Origin: Streptomyces seoulensis
GTDB taxonomy: Bacteria; Actinomycetota; Actinomycetes; Streptomycetales; Streptomycetaceae
NCBI RefSeq assembly: GCF_022846655.1
Contig: NZ_AP025667.1
Span: 1,091,001 to 1,155,000, forward strand
Direction of reading: 5' to 3'
DNA length: 64,000 nucleotides
The notes under the pieces are model-generated. The model saw nothing but the letters and a program-made list of their open reading frames with translations. It was not told the origin of the DNA and did no database searches. Positions 34,032 through 42,632 of the stretch are shown here, in pieces. Both the position numbers and the translations under genes were made by a program. Position 1 is the first letter of the stretch. Each line of letters opens with the position of its first letter.

Positions 34032-36602
34032 TCACCGGCCCGCGTCGCACTCCTGTGCGCGCAGTGCCCGCGCCAGGTCGTCCCGTGCCTCCAGCACCAG
34101 GCGGCGCAGCGCCGGGGCCGCGTCCGCGTGCTCCGCCAGCCACGCGTCCGTCGCCGCCAGCGTTCCGGGCCGGTCCTGGTGGGCCGGGAACAGTCCGCTG
34201 ACGATGTGCATGGCGATCTGGATCGACCGCTCCCGCCACACCCGCTCGATCGCCGCGAAGTACTTCTCCGCGTACGGCGCCGTCAGCTCCCGCTGACCCG
34301 GCAGGCCGAATCCCGCGATGGTCGCCTCCACCAGGGCGTTGGACAGCGTGTCGGACTCCACCACCTGGGCCCACGCCTGCGCCTTGACGGCCGCCGAGGG
34401 CCGCGCGGCCAGGCAGCGCACCTGGTGGCGCTTGCCGGAGGCGGTGTCGTCGCGGGCCAGTTCGGCCGCGAGCACCTCCTCACCGGCCACCCCGTGCGCG
34501 GCGAGCGGCTCCAGGAACGCCCAGCGCAGCTCCTGGTCCACGGTCAGCCCCTCGACGGTCTCGGTGCCGTCCAGCAGGTCCTTCAGCAGGGCCAGGTCGG
34601 CCGCGCCGGAGGCGACCGCGGCGAAGAAGCGCGCCCAGGCCAACTGCTGCTCGCTGCCCGGCTCGGCCGCCCGCAGCTCCTCCAGCGCGCCCCGCGCCAG
34701 CAGCTCGGCGCCGGTGGCCCGCCACTCGGGGGCCGCGTACCGCTCCAGCGCGGTGTCGGCCCAGGCGTGGAGCATCTGGAGCACGCCGATGTCGGACTCC
34801 CGGCCCGCGAACCGCAGCACCAGCGCCACGAACTCCCGCGCGGGCAGCAGACCGTCCCGCGTCAGGTTCCACAGCGCCGACCAGCACAGGGCGCGCGCGA
34901 GCGGGTCGGTCAGCTCACCGAGGTGCTCGCGGAGGGTGGCGAGCGAGGTCTCGTCGAAGCGGATCTTGCAGTAGGTGAGGTCGTCGTCGTTGACCAGCAC
35001 CAGGTCCGGGACCTCGGCGCCGACCAGCTCCGGCAGCACCGTGCGCGGGCCCTCGACGTCCGCCTCCGTGCTCTGGTAGCGCTCCAGCGTGCCGTCCCCG
35101 GTGCGCCGGTACAGGCCCACCTTCACCCGGTGCGGGCGCAGCTCGGGGTGCGACTCGGGGGCCTCCTGGAGCACGGCCAGCTCGTCGACGCTCCCGTCGG
35201 GGTTCACCAGCACCTGCGGGGTGAGGGAGTTGACGCCCGCCGTCTGGAGCCACGAGCGGGCCCAGGCGCTCATGTCCCGGCCGCTGGTCTCCGCCAGCAC
35301 CGACAGCAGGTCCTCCAGCCGGGTGTTGCCGTAGGCGTGCCGCTGGAAGTAACGCCGGGCGCCCTCCAGGAAGGCGTCCTGGCCGACGTAGGCCACCAGT
35401 TGCTTCAGGACGGAGGCGCCCTTGGCGTAGGTGATGCCGTCGAAGTTGAGCTTGGCGTCCTGGAGGTCGCGGATGTCGGCGGTGATGGGGTGCGTGGAGG
35501 GGAGCTGGTCCGCGCGGTAGGCCCAGGCCTTGCGGCGGTTGGCGAACGTGGTCCAGGCGTCCTTGAAGCGGGTCGCGCCCACGTTGCCGAAGGTGCCCAT
35601 GAAGTCCGCGAAGGACTCCTTCAGCCACAGGTCGTCCCACCAGACCATGGTGACCAGGTCGCCGAACCACATGTGCGCCATCTCGTGCAGGATCACATTG
35701 GCCCGCGCCTCGTACGACGCCTGCGTTACCTTGCCCCGGAAGACGAACTCCTCCCGGAAGGTGACCAGTCCGGGGTTCTCCATCGCGCCGAGGTTGTACT
35801 CGGGCACGAACGCCTGGTCGTACTTGCCGAAGGGGTACGGGTAGTCGAAGTGCTCGTGGAAGAAGTCCAGGCCCTGCTTGGTGATCAGGAAGACGTCGTC
35901 GGCGTCGAAGTAGGGCGCCAGACCCTTGCGGCACATCGCGCCGAGCGGGATCTCCAGCTTGCTCCCGTCCTCCAGCACCCGCTCGTAGGAGTCGGTGACG
36001 TAGTGGTAGGGGCCCGCGACCACGCATGTGATGTACGTCGAGATCGGCTTGGTCTGCGCGAACCGCCAGACACCGTCCACGAGTTCACCAGCGCCGTTGC
36101 TCCACACCGTCCAGCCCTCGGGGGCGCGGACCTCGAAGCGGTAGGGCGCCTTCAGGTCGGGCTGCTCGAAGCCCGCGAACACCCGCCGGGAGTCGGCCGG
36201 TTCGTACTGGGTGTAGAGGTAGACCTCGCCGTCCTCCGGGTCGACGAAGCGGTGCAGGCCCTCGCCGGTGCGGGAGTAGGCGCACCGGGCGTCCACGATC
36301 AGCTCGTTGTCGGCGGCCAGGTCCGTGAGCGCGATCCGGGTGCCGTCGAACACCTCGCTGGGGTCGAGGTCGCGGCCGTTCAGGGACACCGAGGTCACGC
36401 TCGGCGCGATCAGGTCGGCGAAGCTCGTCGCGCCCGGCTCGGCGCAGCGGAAGCGGATCGTGGTGACCGAGCGGAAGGTGCGCGGCTCGTCGCCGGCCTC
36501 GCCCACGGCGGAGCGCAGGTCCAGCGCCACGTCGTACCCGTCGACCGACAGCAGGGCGGCCCGCTCGCGGGCCTCGTCGCGGGACAGATTCTCACCGGGC
36601 AC
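34032..36602 (-). CDS. pepN: Aminopeptidase N, M1 family (copy 2)
   Basis: An 856-aa zinc aminopeptidase and a paralogue of the enzyme at 19780-22350, with identical length. GTG 36602 is 8 nt behind AAGGGAG and yields MPGENLSRDEA, matching the start of copy 1 (MPGTNLTREEA); the frame is open further upstream but into the promoter region. GAMEN and the zinc motif HEMAHMWFGDLV are intact. The third ligand is in LKESFA where copy 1 has LNESFA. The C-terminal helical domain is present. The two copies probably differ in expression or peptide preference, since the residues lining the S1 region are not identical. It is divergent from the DsbA-family gene. Confidence 0.95.
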   Translation of the reverse strand: MPGENLSRDEARERAALLSVDGYDVALDLRSAVGEAGDEPRTFRSVTTIRFRCAEPGATSFADLIAPSVTSVSLNGRDLDPSEVFDGTRIALTDLAADNELIVDARCAYSRTGEGLHRFVDPEDGEVYLYTQYEPADSRRVFAGFEQPDLKAPYRFEVRAPEGWTVWSNGAGELVDGVWRFAQTKPISTYITCVVAGPYHYVTDSYERVLEDGSKLEIPLGAMCRKGLAPYFDADDVFLITKQGLDFFHEHFDYPYPFGKYDQAFVPEYNLGAMENPGLVTFREEFVFRGKVTQASYEARANVILHEMAHMWFGDLVTMVWWDDLWLKESFADFMGTFGNVGATRFKDAWTTFANRRKAWAYRADQLPSTHPITADIRDLQDAKLNFDGITYAKGASVLKQLVAYVGQDAFLEGARRYFQRHAYGNTRLEDLLSVLAETSGRDMSAWARSWLQTAGVNSLTPQVLVNPDGSVDELAVLQEAPESHPELRPHRVKVGLYRRTGDGTLERYQSTEADVEGPRTVLPELVGAEVPDLVLVNDDDLTYCKIRFDETSLATLREHLGELTDPLARALCWSALWNLTRDGLLPAREFVALVLRFAGRESDIGVLQMLHAWADTALERYAAPEWRATGAELLARGALEELRAAEPGSEQQLAWARFFAAVASGAADLALLKDLLDGTETVEGLTVDQELRWAFLEPLAAHGVAGEEVLAAELARDDTASGKRHQVRCLAARPSAAVKAQAWAQVVESDTLSNALVEATIAGFGLPGQRELTAPYAEKYFAAIERVWRERSIQIAMHIVSGLFPAHQDRPGTLAATDAWLAEHADAAPALRRLVLEARDDLARALRAQECDAGR

Positions 36603-36740
36603 GGGCGGCACTCCCTTGTGGTCGCAAGATTCAGGCACTGAACGGCACGATCCTGCCATGCGGCCCTGACCGGCGGCATCGGGGAATTGCGCGGCCGGGG
36701 GCGCTGTTGGCGCTGGAAAAGACCTTTCGCGAGGAGAGAC

Positions 36741-37403
36741 ATGTCCGAGACCGCGACCACGTCGGGCAAGACCCCTGTGGATTTCTGGTTCGACCCGCTG
36801 TGCCCCTGGGCCTGGATGACCTCCCGCTGGGTGCTGGAGGTGGAGAAGGTCCGTGACATCGAGGTGCACTGGCACATCATGAGCCTCGCCGTCCTGAACG
36901 AGGACCGGATCGACGAGCTCCCGGAGGAGTACCGGGAGATGCTCGCCACCAAGGCGTGGCAGCCGGTCAGGGTGGTCACCGCCGCCTGGCAGAAGCACGG
37001 CGCCGACGTCCTCGGCCCGCTCTACACCGCGCTCGGCACCCGTATCCACAACGAGGGCGAGGGCCCGAGCCGCGAGGCCGTCGTGGGCGCGCTCGCCGAG
37101 GTCGGCCTGCCCGCCGACCTGATCGACTACTTCGACCAGACCGACTTCGAGTTCGACGCGGAGCTGCGCGCCTCCCACAAGGAGGGCATCGAGAAGGTCG
37201 GCCAGGACGTGGGCACCCCGGTCATCGCGGTCCCCGGCCCGGACGGCGAGCAGATCGCCTTCTTCGGCCCGGTCGTCACCCCGGCCCCCAAGGGCGAGGA
37301 GGCGGCCCGCCTGTGGGACGGCACCCTCGCGGTCGCCTCCGTGCCGGGCTTCTACGAGCTCAAGCGGAGCCGCACGGTGGGCCCGGACTTCAGCAACCTG
37401 TAG
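36741..37403 (+). CDS. DsbA-family / Rv2466c-like mycothiol-dependent protein
   Basis: A 220-aa thioredoxin-fold protein with a helical insertion. ATG 36741 follows GAGGAGAG. The active-site segment reads FWFDPLCPWAWMTSRW, so the redox motif is C-P-W-A: the first Cys is kept and the resolving Cys is replaced by Ala. The cis-proline block is GTPVIAVPG and the C-terminal block GFYELKRSRTVGPDF. The family includes the mycothiol-dependent nitroreductase/reductase Rv2466c of mycobacteria. A monothiol mechanism using mycothiol is therefore the likely reading, which is inference. It ends at a perfect 15-bp terminator with a T-rich end, convergent with sodF. Confidence 0.8.
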   Translation: MSETATTSGKTPVDFWFDPLCPWAWMTSRWVLEVEKVRDIEVHWHIMSLAVLNEDRIDELPEEYREMLATKAWQPVRVVTAAWQKHGADVLGPLYTALGTRIHNEGEGPSREAVVGALAEVGLPADLIDYFDQTDFEFDAELRASHKEGIEKVGQDVGTPVIAVPGPDGEQIAFFGPVVTPAPKGEEAARLWDGTLAVASVPGFYELKRSRTVGPDFSNL

Positions 37404-37415
37404 CCGACGCGCGAA

Positions 37416-37452
37416 GAAGCCCCCTGTGAGTCACGTCCTCACAGGGGGCTTC
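37416..37452. terminator. Bidirectional terminator
   Basis: Perfect 15-bp arms (37416-37430 / 37438-37452) with a 7-nt loop and CTT following, between the convergent DsbA-family and sodF genes. Confidence 0.88.
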
Positions 37453-37514
37453 CTTCATCCGCCCGCCGGGTGAAGGTTGAGAAGACGATCACGAGGCGGG
37501 ACGCTCGGGGGCCC

Positions 37515-38162
37515 TCAGGGGGCCAGCAGCAGCACGTCGGCGCGGGACTTGGCGGCCGTGTAGCGCCGGGCCACGTCCTGCCAGTTCACGACCTGCCACA
37601 TCGCCTCGATGAAGTCCACCTTCTGGTTCCTGTACTGGAGGTAGAAGGCGTGCTCCCAGGCGTCGAAGACCAGGATCGGGGTGGAGCCCTGACCGACGTT
37701 GCCCTGGTGGTCGTAGACCTGCTCCACGATCAGCCGGCCGCTCAGCGGCTCGTAGGCCAGCACGCCCCAGCCGGAGCCCTGGGTGGTGGCCGACGCCTTG
37801 GACAACTGGGTCCTGAGGGCGGCGAAGGAGCCGAACGACTCCTTGATCGCGTCCTGCAGCTCGCCCACGCCGTCCTGGGCCAGCGGCTCGCCGCCGCCGT
37901 CCTTCGGGCCGGTCATGTTCTGCCAGTAGATGCTGTGCAGGATGTGCCCGGAGAGGTGGAAGGCGAGGTTCTTCTCCAGGCCGTTCACCGACCCCCAGGC
38001 GTCCTTGTCCCGCGCTTCGGCGAGCTGCTCCAGGGTGTCGTTGGCGCCCTTCACGTAGGCCGCGTGGTGCTTGTCGTGGTGCAGCTCGATGATCTCGGGG
38101 CTGATGACGGGCGCGAGCGCGGCGTAGTCGTAGGGCAGTTCGGGCAGCGTGTAGACGGACAT
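37515..38162 (-). CDS. sodF: Iron superoxide dismutase
   Basis: A 215-aa Fe/Mn-family superoxide dismutase. Metal ligands are H28 (IELHHDKHH), H76 ([10 protein letters not shown]), and D167 and H171 (FDAWEHAFY). It converts superoxide to peroxide and oxygen in the cytoplasm. ATG 38162 follows GGAGGGG on the minus strand. A near-perfect Nur box lies 24-40 nt upstream of the start codon; in Streptomyces the nickel-responsive repressor Nur shuts off the iron enzyme when the nickel enzyme can be made. The sequence around the N-terminus departs a little from the E. coli enzymes but all ligands are kept. No other gene is cotranscribed on the downstream side. Confidence 0.94.
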   Translation of the reverse strand: MSVYTLPELPYDYAALAPVISPEIIELHHDKHHAAYVKGANDTLEQLAEARDKDAWGSVNGLEKNLAFHLSGHILHSIYWQNMTGPKDGGGEPLAQDGVGELQDAIKESFGSFAALRTQLSKASATTQGSGWGVLAYEPLSGRLIVEQVYDHQGNVGQGSTPILVFDAWEHAFYLQYRNQKVDFIEAMWQVVNWQDVARRYTAAKSRADVLLLAP

Positions 38163-38185
38163 GGGCGGGTCCCCTCCGAGCCTTA

Positions 38186-38202
38186 TTGCAACTTACTTGC
38201 AA
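38186..38202 (-). promoter_or_regulatory. Nur box (nickel-responsive repressor site)
   Basis: TTGCAA-CTTAC-TTGCAA, an exact fit to the reported Nur consensus tTGCaa-N5-ttGCAA, lies just upstream of sodF and overlaps its presumed promoter. A TAAGTT -10-like element on the minus strand is within the box, so bound Nur would block RNA polymerase. Confidence 0.85.
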
Positions 38203-38249
38203 CTGCACGCTAGCAACAAGAGGCCCGGCCTCGGGTGCGGGGGGTGCAC

Positions 38250-38284
38250 GAAGGCCCCCGCGTGTCGTCCACGCGGGGGCCTTC
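38250..38284 (-). terminator. Terminator of amino-acid permease 1
   Basis: Perfect 15-bp arms (38250-38264 / 38270-38284) with a 5-nt loop, just past the permease stop and upstream of sodF. Confidence 0.88.
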
Positions 38285-38302
38285 GGCTTCGAGGGGGGGG
38301 CG

Positions 38303-39685
38303 TCAGCTCCGGGCGCGCGCCCGCTGCCAGACGTAACCGGCCGCCGCCAGGGCCAGGGTCAGGCCGCCGGTGGAGTAGAGCTGCACGCGCGTGCCGGGCT
38401 GCTCGGCCATCAGGACCAGGATGACCACCATGCCCAGCAGGGCGACCCAGGTCAGCCACGGGAACGCCCACATCCGCACGGCGGGCGCCGCGTCACCGGC
38501 GCGCTCGGCGCGGCGGCGCAGCAGGAGCTGGGAGACGCCGACGAAGATCCAGACGACCAGGATGACGGCGCCGATCATGTTCAGCAGCCACATGAACACG
38601 TCGTCCGGGCGCCAGTAGCTCAGCAGCACACAGCCGAACCCGAAGACGGACGAGACCAGGACGGCGATCCGGGGCACCCCGCCGGACACCTTCGCCAGCA
38701 CCTTCGGGCCGAGGCCCCGCTGGACCAGGGAGTGCAGCATGCGCGAGGAGCCGTAGATGTTGGCGTTCATCGCGGAGAGCAGCGCGGCCAGCACCACCAC
38801 GTCCATCACCCGGCCGGCGCCGGGGATGCCGAGGCTGTCCAGGGCGGCGACGTACGGGCCGCGCGCCACGATCTCCTTCGAGTCCCACGGCACCAGGGTC
38901 ACCACGACGGCCATCGAGCCGATGTAGAACAGCGCGATCCGCCACATCGTGGTGCGCACCGCGCTCGCCACGCCCTTGACCGGGTCCTCCGACTCGGCCG
39001 CCGCGATGGTGACCGTCTCCAGGCCGCCGTACGCGAAGACCGACGCGAGCAGGCCGAGGACCAGGCCCTGGCTGCCGTTGGGCAGGAAGTCGGTGAGGTG
39101 GGAGGCGCCGGGGGAGTCGGTGCCGGGCAGCACGCCCGCGATGGCCAGTACGCCGAGCAGCAGGAACGCGCAGATGGCGACGACCTTCAGGGCGGCGAAC
39201 CAGAACTCGAACTCGCCGAAGTTCTTCACCGCGGTCAGGTTCGCGCCGCAGAAGATCAGCATGAACAGCGCGACCCAGGCCCACTGCGGGGTCCCCGGCA
39301 GCCAGCCGCTCACGATCTTCCCGGCGCCGATGCCCTCCAGGCCGACCACCGTGCACTGCATGACCCAGAACGACCAGCCGACCGTGAACCCGGCCCACGG
39401 CCCGATCGCCCGCTCGGCGTGCGCCGAGAAGGAGCCGGAGGAGGGGTACGCCGAGGACAGCTCGCCCAGCATCCGCATCACCAGCAGGACCAGCAGGCCG
39501 GAGAGGGTGTAGGCGACGACGATGGACGGGCCGGCGGCGGCGATACCGGCGCCGGAGCCGACGAACAGGCCCGCGCCGATCACCCCGCCCAGGGCGATCA
39601 TGGAGAGATGGCGCTGTTTGAGGCCGGAGGAGAGCGGGACGCCCTGCTTCTGCTCCTGCGGCGCTTGCGTGGTGGTGCTGGGCAT
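38303..39685 (-). CDS. Amino-acid permease, APC superfamily (copy 1)
   Basis: A 460-aa transporter with about 12 membrane segments. ATG 39685. The cytoplasmic N-terminus (LSSGLKQRHLSMIALGGVIGAG) and the GLFVGSGAG motif in TM1 are those of the amino-acid transporter (GabP/AnsP/ProY-like) branch. TM6-TM8 follow the signature VFAYGGLETVTIAAAESEDP, where the Glu-rich segment is usual. The substrate is one of many amino acids or gamma-aminobutyrate and cannot be decided. A related permease lies at 40963-42387, with bioY between. The gene has its own upstream repeats and downstream terminator. Confidence 0.9.
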   Translation of the reverse strand: MPSTTTQAPQEQKQGVPLSSGLKQRHLSMIALGGVIGAGLFVGSGAGIAAAGPSIVVAYTLSGLLVLLVMRMLGELSSAYPSSGSFSAHAERAIGPWAGFTVGWSFWVMQCTVVGLEGIGAGKIVSGWLPGTPQWAWVALFMLIFCGANLTAVKNFGEFEFWFAALKVVAICAFLLLGVLAIAGVLPGTDSPGASHLTDFLPNGSQGLVLGLLASVFAYGGLETVTIAAAESEDPVKGVASAVRTTMWRIALFYIGSMAVVVTLVPWDSKEIVARGPYVAALDSLGIPGAGRVMDVVVLAALLSAMNANIYGSSRMLHSLVQRGLGPKVLAKVSGGVPRIAVLVSSVFGFGCVLLSYWRPDDVFMWLLNMIGAVILVVWIFVGVSQLLLRRRAERAGDAAPAVRMWAFPWLTWVALLGMVVILVLMAEQPGTRVQLYSTGGLTLALAAAGYVWQRARARS

Positions 39686-39763
39686 CGGCGCGGCTCGTCC
39701 AGTGCGGTAGGTGGGTAAAAACTCCCCCAGTCTGGGTGAAGTCGGCCGATGGGCACGGGAGGT

Positions 39764-39811
39764 GTCCGCTATACGGACGATCCGCTTACGGAATGCTTAC
39801 GTCCGCTTACG
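39764..39811. promoter_or_regulatory. Operator-like repeat cluster upstream of permease 1
   Basis: An inverted repeat GTCCG-N5-CGGAC (39764-39778) is followed by three GCTTACG copies starting at 39784, 39795 and 39805, spaced by about one helical turn. This spacing places them on one DNA face and suggests cooperative binding of a regulator. Confidence 0.5.
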
Positions 39812-39840
39812 GCGCCCTGCGGGGGTGCGGACTCTTTTGG

Positions 39841-39874
39841 CGGGTCTCCACAGCGGGTCGCCGGGTCTCCACAG
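39841..39874 (+). repeat. Two direct copies of CGGGTCTCCACAG
   Basis: Identical 13-bp copies at 39841-39853 and 39862-39874, 21 bp apart (two helical turns), in the permease 1/bioY region. Confidence 0.8.
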
Positions 39875-40077
39875 TCGGGCGGCCCCGAGTCGGCGGTGCC
39901 CCGGCCCACTCCGACCGAGTGACCGGTATCACGCCGTACCCGGTGTAAGGCGCATCCTTTGTGCGAAGCCCACCAAGCCCCTGTTCACGCCTTTGTCGAG
40001 CACAGACGGTGATCGGTGCGTGAGGGCCGGTATAGCGTCACGGTGTTGCCACCTGTCCACATACCCGCGGAGTCCCC

Positions 40078-40656
40078 ATGAGCACCGCCAGCGTCACCGC
40101 TCGGCCCGGCGCCGTCCTCGCCGACCTCCTTCCCACCTCGCGCGTGCGCGACGCCGCCCTCGTGCTCGGTGGCGCGGCGCTCACCGGTCTCGCGGCTCAG
40201 ATCGCGGTCCCGGTGCCCGGCTCCCCGGTGCCGGTGACGGGACAGACCTTCGCCGCGCTGCTCGTCGGCACGACGCTGGGCGCCCGCCGCGGTGTCGCCG
40301 CCCTCGCGCTGTACGCCGCCGCCGGCCTGGCCGGGGTGCCGTGGTTCGCCCAGGGCGGCTCCGGTGCGTCGGTCTCCTTCGGCTACGTCATCGGCATGCT
40401 GCTCGCCGCCGCGGCCGTCGGCGCGCTGGCCCGCCGCGGCGCGGACCGCTCCCCGCTGCGGATGGCGGGCACGATGCTCCTCGGCGAGGCGATCATCTAC
40501 GCCGTCGGCGTCCCCTACCTCGCCTTCGCGGCCCACATGTCCGCGACGGCGGCCATCGCGGCGGGCCTCACCCCGTTCCTCATCGGTGACGCCCTGAAGG
40601 CCGCCCTGGCGATGGGCGCGCTGCCCACGGCCTGGAAGCTGACGAACAAGAGCTGA
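40078..40656 (+). CDS. bioY: Biotin transporter BioY
   Basis: A 192-aa S-component of an ECF transporter with six membrane segments. ATG 40078 is 5 nt behind GGAG. The BioY signature is complete: QIAVPVPGSPVPVTGQTFAALLVG, GAALALYAAAGLAGVPWFAQG and the C-terminal LTPFLIGDALKAALA. It binds biotin in the membrane. No bioM/bioN genes adjoin it, so it works either alone or with ECF components encoded elsewhere. It is divergent from amino-acid permease 1 and ends at a 14-bp terminator. I see no BioQ/BirA-type operator in the upstream region. Confidence 0.93.
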   Translation: MSTASVTARPGAVLADLLPTSRVRDAALVLGGAALTGLAAQIAVPVPGSPVPVTGQTFAALLVGTTLGARRGVAALALYAAAGLAGVPWFAQGGSGASVSFGYVIGMLLAAAAVGALARRGADRSPLRMAGTMLLGEAIIYAVGVPYLAFAAHMSATAAIAAGLTPFLIGDALKAALAMGALPTAWKLTNKS

Positions 40657-40666
40657 GCCTCCGCGA

Positions 40667-40711
40667 CGAAGGCCCGCCCGCGCACCTGTCAGGTGACCGG
40701 GCGGGCCTTCG
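40667..40711 (+). terminator. Terminator of bioY
   Basis: Perfect 14-bp arms (40667-40680 / 40698-40711) enclosing an inner CACCTG-TCAGGTG stem. Confidence 0.85.
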
Positions 40712-40900
40712 CCGTTCCCGGCCTCGGTACGCGGGTGTCCCGAAGCCGGTTCCCGCGTCCATGACCGCGCCCGCCGGAGGCATCCGGCGGTGCCCCGCGC
40801 CGACCGTCCCGCCAGGAGGCGCCCCCGGTCGTCGCCCGGCCGGAAGCCCCCGCCCGGCCGGAAGCCCCCAGCCCGCACGACCCCGTACCCGCGCAAGCGA

Positions 40901-40941
40901 AAGCCCGGTGCCGCGAGGGAATCCCTCACGGCACCGGGCTT
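40901..40941 (-). terminator. Terminator of amino-acid permease 2
   Basis: Perfect 13-bp arms (40901-40913 / 40929-40941) with an inner GAGGG/CCCTC stem and 3-nt loop, 22 nt past the permease stop. Confidence 0.85.
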
Positions 40942-40962
40942 CGGTGCGTACCGGGGCGGACG

Positions 40963-42387
40963 TCAGGCCGCCGGCACCTTCTCCGGGTCCTCCGTGGCCG
41001 GGATCTCCGGCTGGGCCCGCTTGGCCGTGACCGACTGCTTCACGAAGGCGATGATCAGGACGACCGCCGCGACCATCAGGGACAGCAGGACCGTCTCGCG
41101 GCCGTCGTGCTCCGTGTCGGTCAGCATGTAGCCGAGGACGAAGACGATCAGCGCGGCCGTGGCCCAGGTGAGGTACGGGTACAGCCACATCTTCACGACG
41201 AGCTTCTCCGGCGCCTCGCGCTGGATGATCTTCCGCATCCGGAGCTGCGAGAAGCAGATGACCAGCCACACGAAGAGCGCGACCGCGCCGCTGGAGTTGA
41301 CCAGGAAGAGGAAGACCGAGTCCGGGAACTTGTAGTTGAAGAACACCGCGACGAAGCCGAACAGCACCGAGGCCAGGATGGCCGCCATCGGCACACCGCG
41401 GGAGTTGGTCTTCGCGAACGCCTTCGGCGCGTCACCGCGCTCACCCAGCGAGAACGCCATCCGGGACGCGGTGTACAGGCCCGAGTTCAGGCAGGACAGC
41501 ACCGAGGTCAGCACGATGAAGTTCATGATCTCGCCGGCGTGCGCGATACCCAGGGAGTTCAGCGCGGCGACGTAGGAACCGTCGGTCTTGATCGACGGGT
41601 CGTTCCACGGCAGCAGCGAGACCACGACGAGGATCGAGCCCAGGTAGAAGACCGCGATACGCCAGATGATGCTGTTGGTCGACTTGGTGACCGCGCGCTG
41701 CGGGTTCTCCGACTCACCGGCCGCCAGCGTGGCGATCTCGCTGCCCATGAAGGAGAAGACGACCAGCAGCACACCGGTGAGGATCGCGCCCGGACCGTGC
41801 GGCAGGAAACCGCCGTGCGCGGTGAGGTTGCTCAGCCCGGCCTTGTCGCTGTGCGCACCGGGCAGCACACCGAAGACGGCCAGCGCGCCGACCACGATGA
41901 ACGCGCCGATCGCCACGACCTTGATCCCGGCGAACCAGAACTCGAACTCGCCGTAGGAGCCGACCGAGACCAGGTTGGTCGCCGTGAGCACCAGCATCAC
42001 GATCAGCGCCCAGCCCCATTGCGGGACGGCCGGTATCCAGCCCTCCAGGATCTTCGCGCCGGCCGTCGCCTCGACGGCGAGCACCACGACCCAGAAGAAC
42101 CAGTACAGCCAGCCGATGGAGAAGCCGGCCCAGCGGCCCAGCGCGCGGTCGGCGTGGGCGGAGAAGGAGCCGGAGGTCGGGTTGGCCGCGGACATCTCAC
42201 CCAGCATGCGCATCACGAGGACGACGAGCGTGCCGACGAGGGCGTAGGACAGCAGGATGCCGGGGCCCGCCGTGGCGATACCCGTACTGGAGCCGACGAA
42301 AAGGCCGGCACCGATCACACCACCGATGGCGATCATCGACAGGTGACGGTTCTTGAGACCTGCTTGCAGCCCGGAACCTTGGGTCAT
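40963..42387 (-). CDS. Amino-acid permease, APC superfamily (copy 2)
   Basis: A 474-aa transporter with 12 membrane segments, clearly a paralogue of the permease at 38303-39685 (shared motifs LKNRHLSMIAIGGVIGAGLFVG and FSAHADRALGRWAGF). ATG 42387. A conserved Glu pair lies in SFMGSEIATLAAGESENPQ, typical of the AAT group. The C-terminus is a charged cytoplasmic tail. The product probably takes up an amino acid by proton symport; specificity is unknown. The upstream region holds a 16-bp palindrome and repeated CGTACGA elements, which suggests dedicated regulation. Confidence 0.9.
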   Translation of the reverse strand: MTQGSGLQAGLKNRHLSMIAIGGVIGAGLFVGSSTGIATAGPGILLSYALVGTLVVLVMRMLGEMSAANPTSGSFSAHADRALGRWAGFSIGWLYWFFWVVVLAVEATAGAKILEGWIPAVPQWGWALIVMLVLTATNLVSVGSYGEFEFWFAGIKVVAIGAFIVVGALAVFGVLPGAHSDKAGLSNLTAHGGFLPHGPGAILTGVLLVVFSFMGSEIATLAAGESENPQRAVTKSTNSIIWRIAVFYLGSILVVVSLLPWNDPSIKTDGSYVAALNSLGIAHAGEIMNFIVLTSVLSCLNSGLYTASRMAFSLGERGDAPKAFAKTNSRGVPMAAILASVLFGFVAVFFNYKFPDSVFLFLVNSSGAVALFVWLVICFSQLRMRKIIQREAPEKLVVKMWLYPYLTWATAALIVFVLGYMLTDTEHDGRETVLLSLMVAAVVLIIAFVKQSVTAKRAQPEIPATEDPEKVPAA

Positions 42388-42442
42388 GGACGGAATTCCT
42401 TTGCGCCAGGTGGAGCGGTTCCCGTACGAGCGGCGGTGCAGT

Positions 42443-42458
42443 CGTACGACGTCGTACG
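42443..42458. promoter_or_regulatory. 16-bp perfect palindrome upstream of permease 2
   Basis: CGTACGACGTCGTACG, a perfect two-fold palindrome 56 nt ahead of the permease 2 start, in a region with further GTACGAG copies. It has the form of a dimeric repressor operator (TetR/GntR type); no repressor gene is adjacent. Confidence 0.5.
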
Positions 42459-42632
42459 GGGCCTCGCACGAGCGGTGTACGAGGCGGTCCAGTGAATCTG
42501 AGGGGAACGAATTCGGGAACCTCTGAATCCGGATTGTTACTTGAGGTTTCCTTGAGGTTCTATGGCCCGTCTCACATATCCCCTATCGAACCCGGAGCTG
42601 CTGCCCGGAATCGGGCGTGACACACTCGGTCC

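Larger units (their letters stand above)
39686..40077. other. Divergent regulatory region of permease 1 and bioY
   Basis: 392 nt with three kinds of repeat: an inverted repeat and three GCTTACG iterons (39764-39811), and two direct copies of CGGGTCTCCACAG. The bioY promoter is presumably near 40030 (TATAGCGT). No gene is supported. Confidence 0.6.
40657..40962. other. Intergenic region between bioY and permease 2
   Basis: 306 nt between convergent genes, holding one terminator at each end and in the middle two direct copies of GCCCGGCCGGAAGCCCCC (near 40835-40870). No gene seen. Confidence 0.5.
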
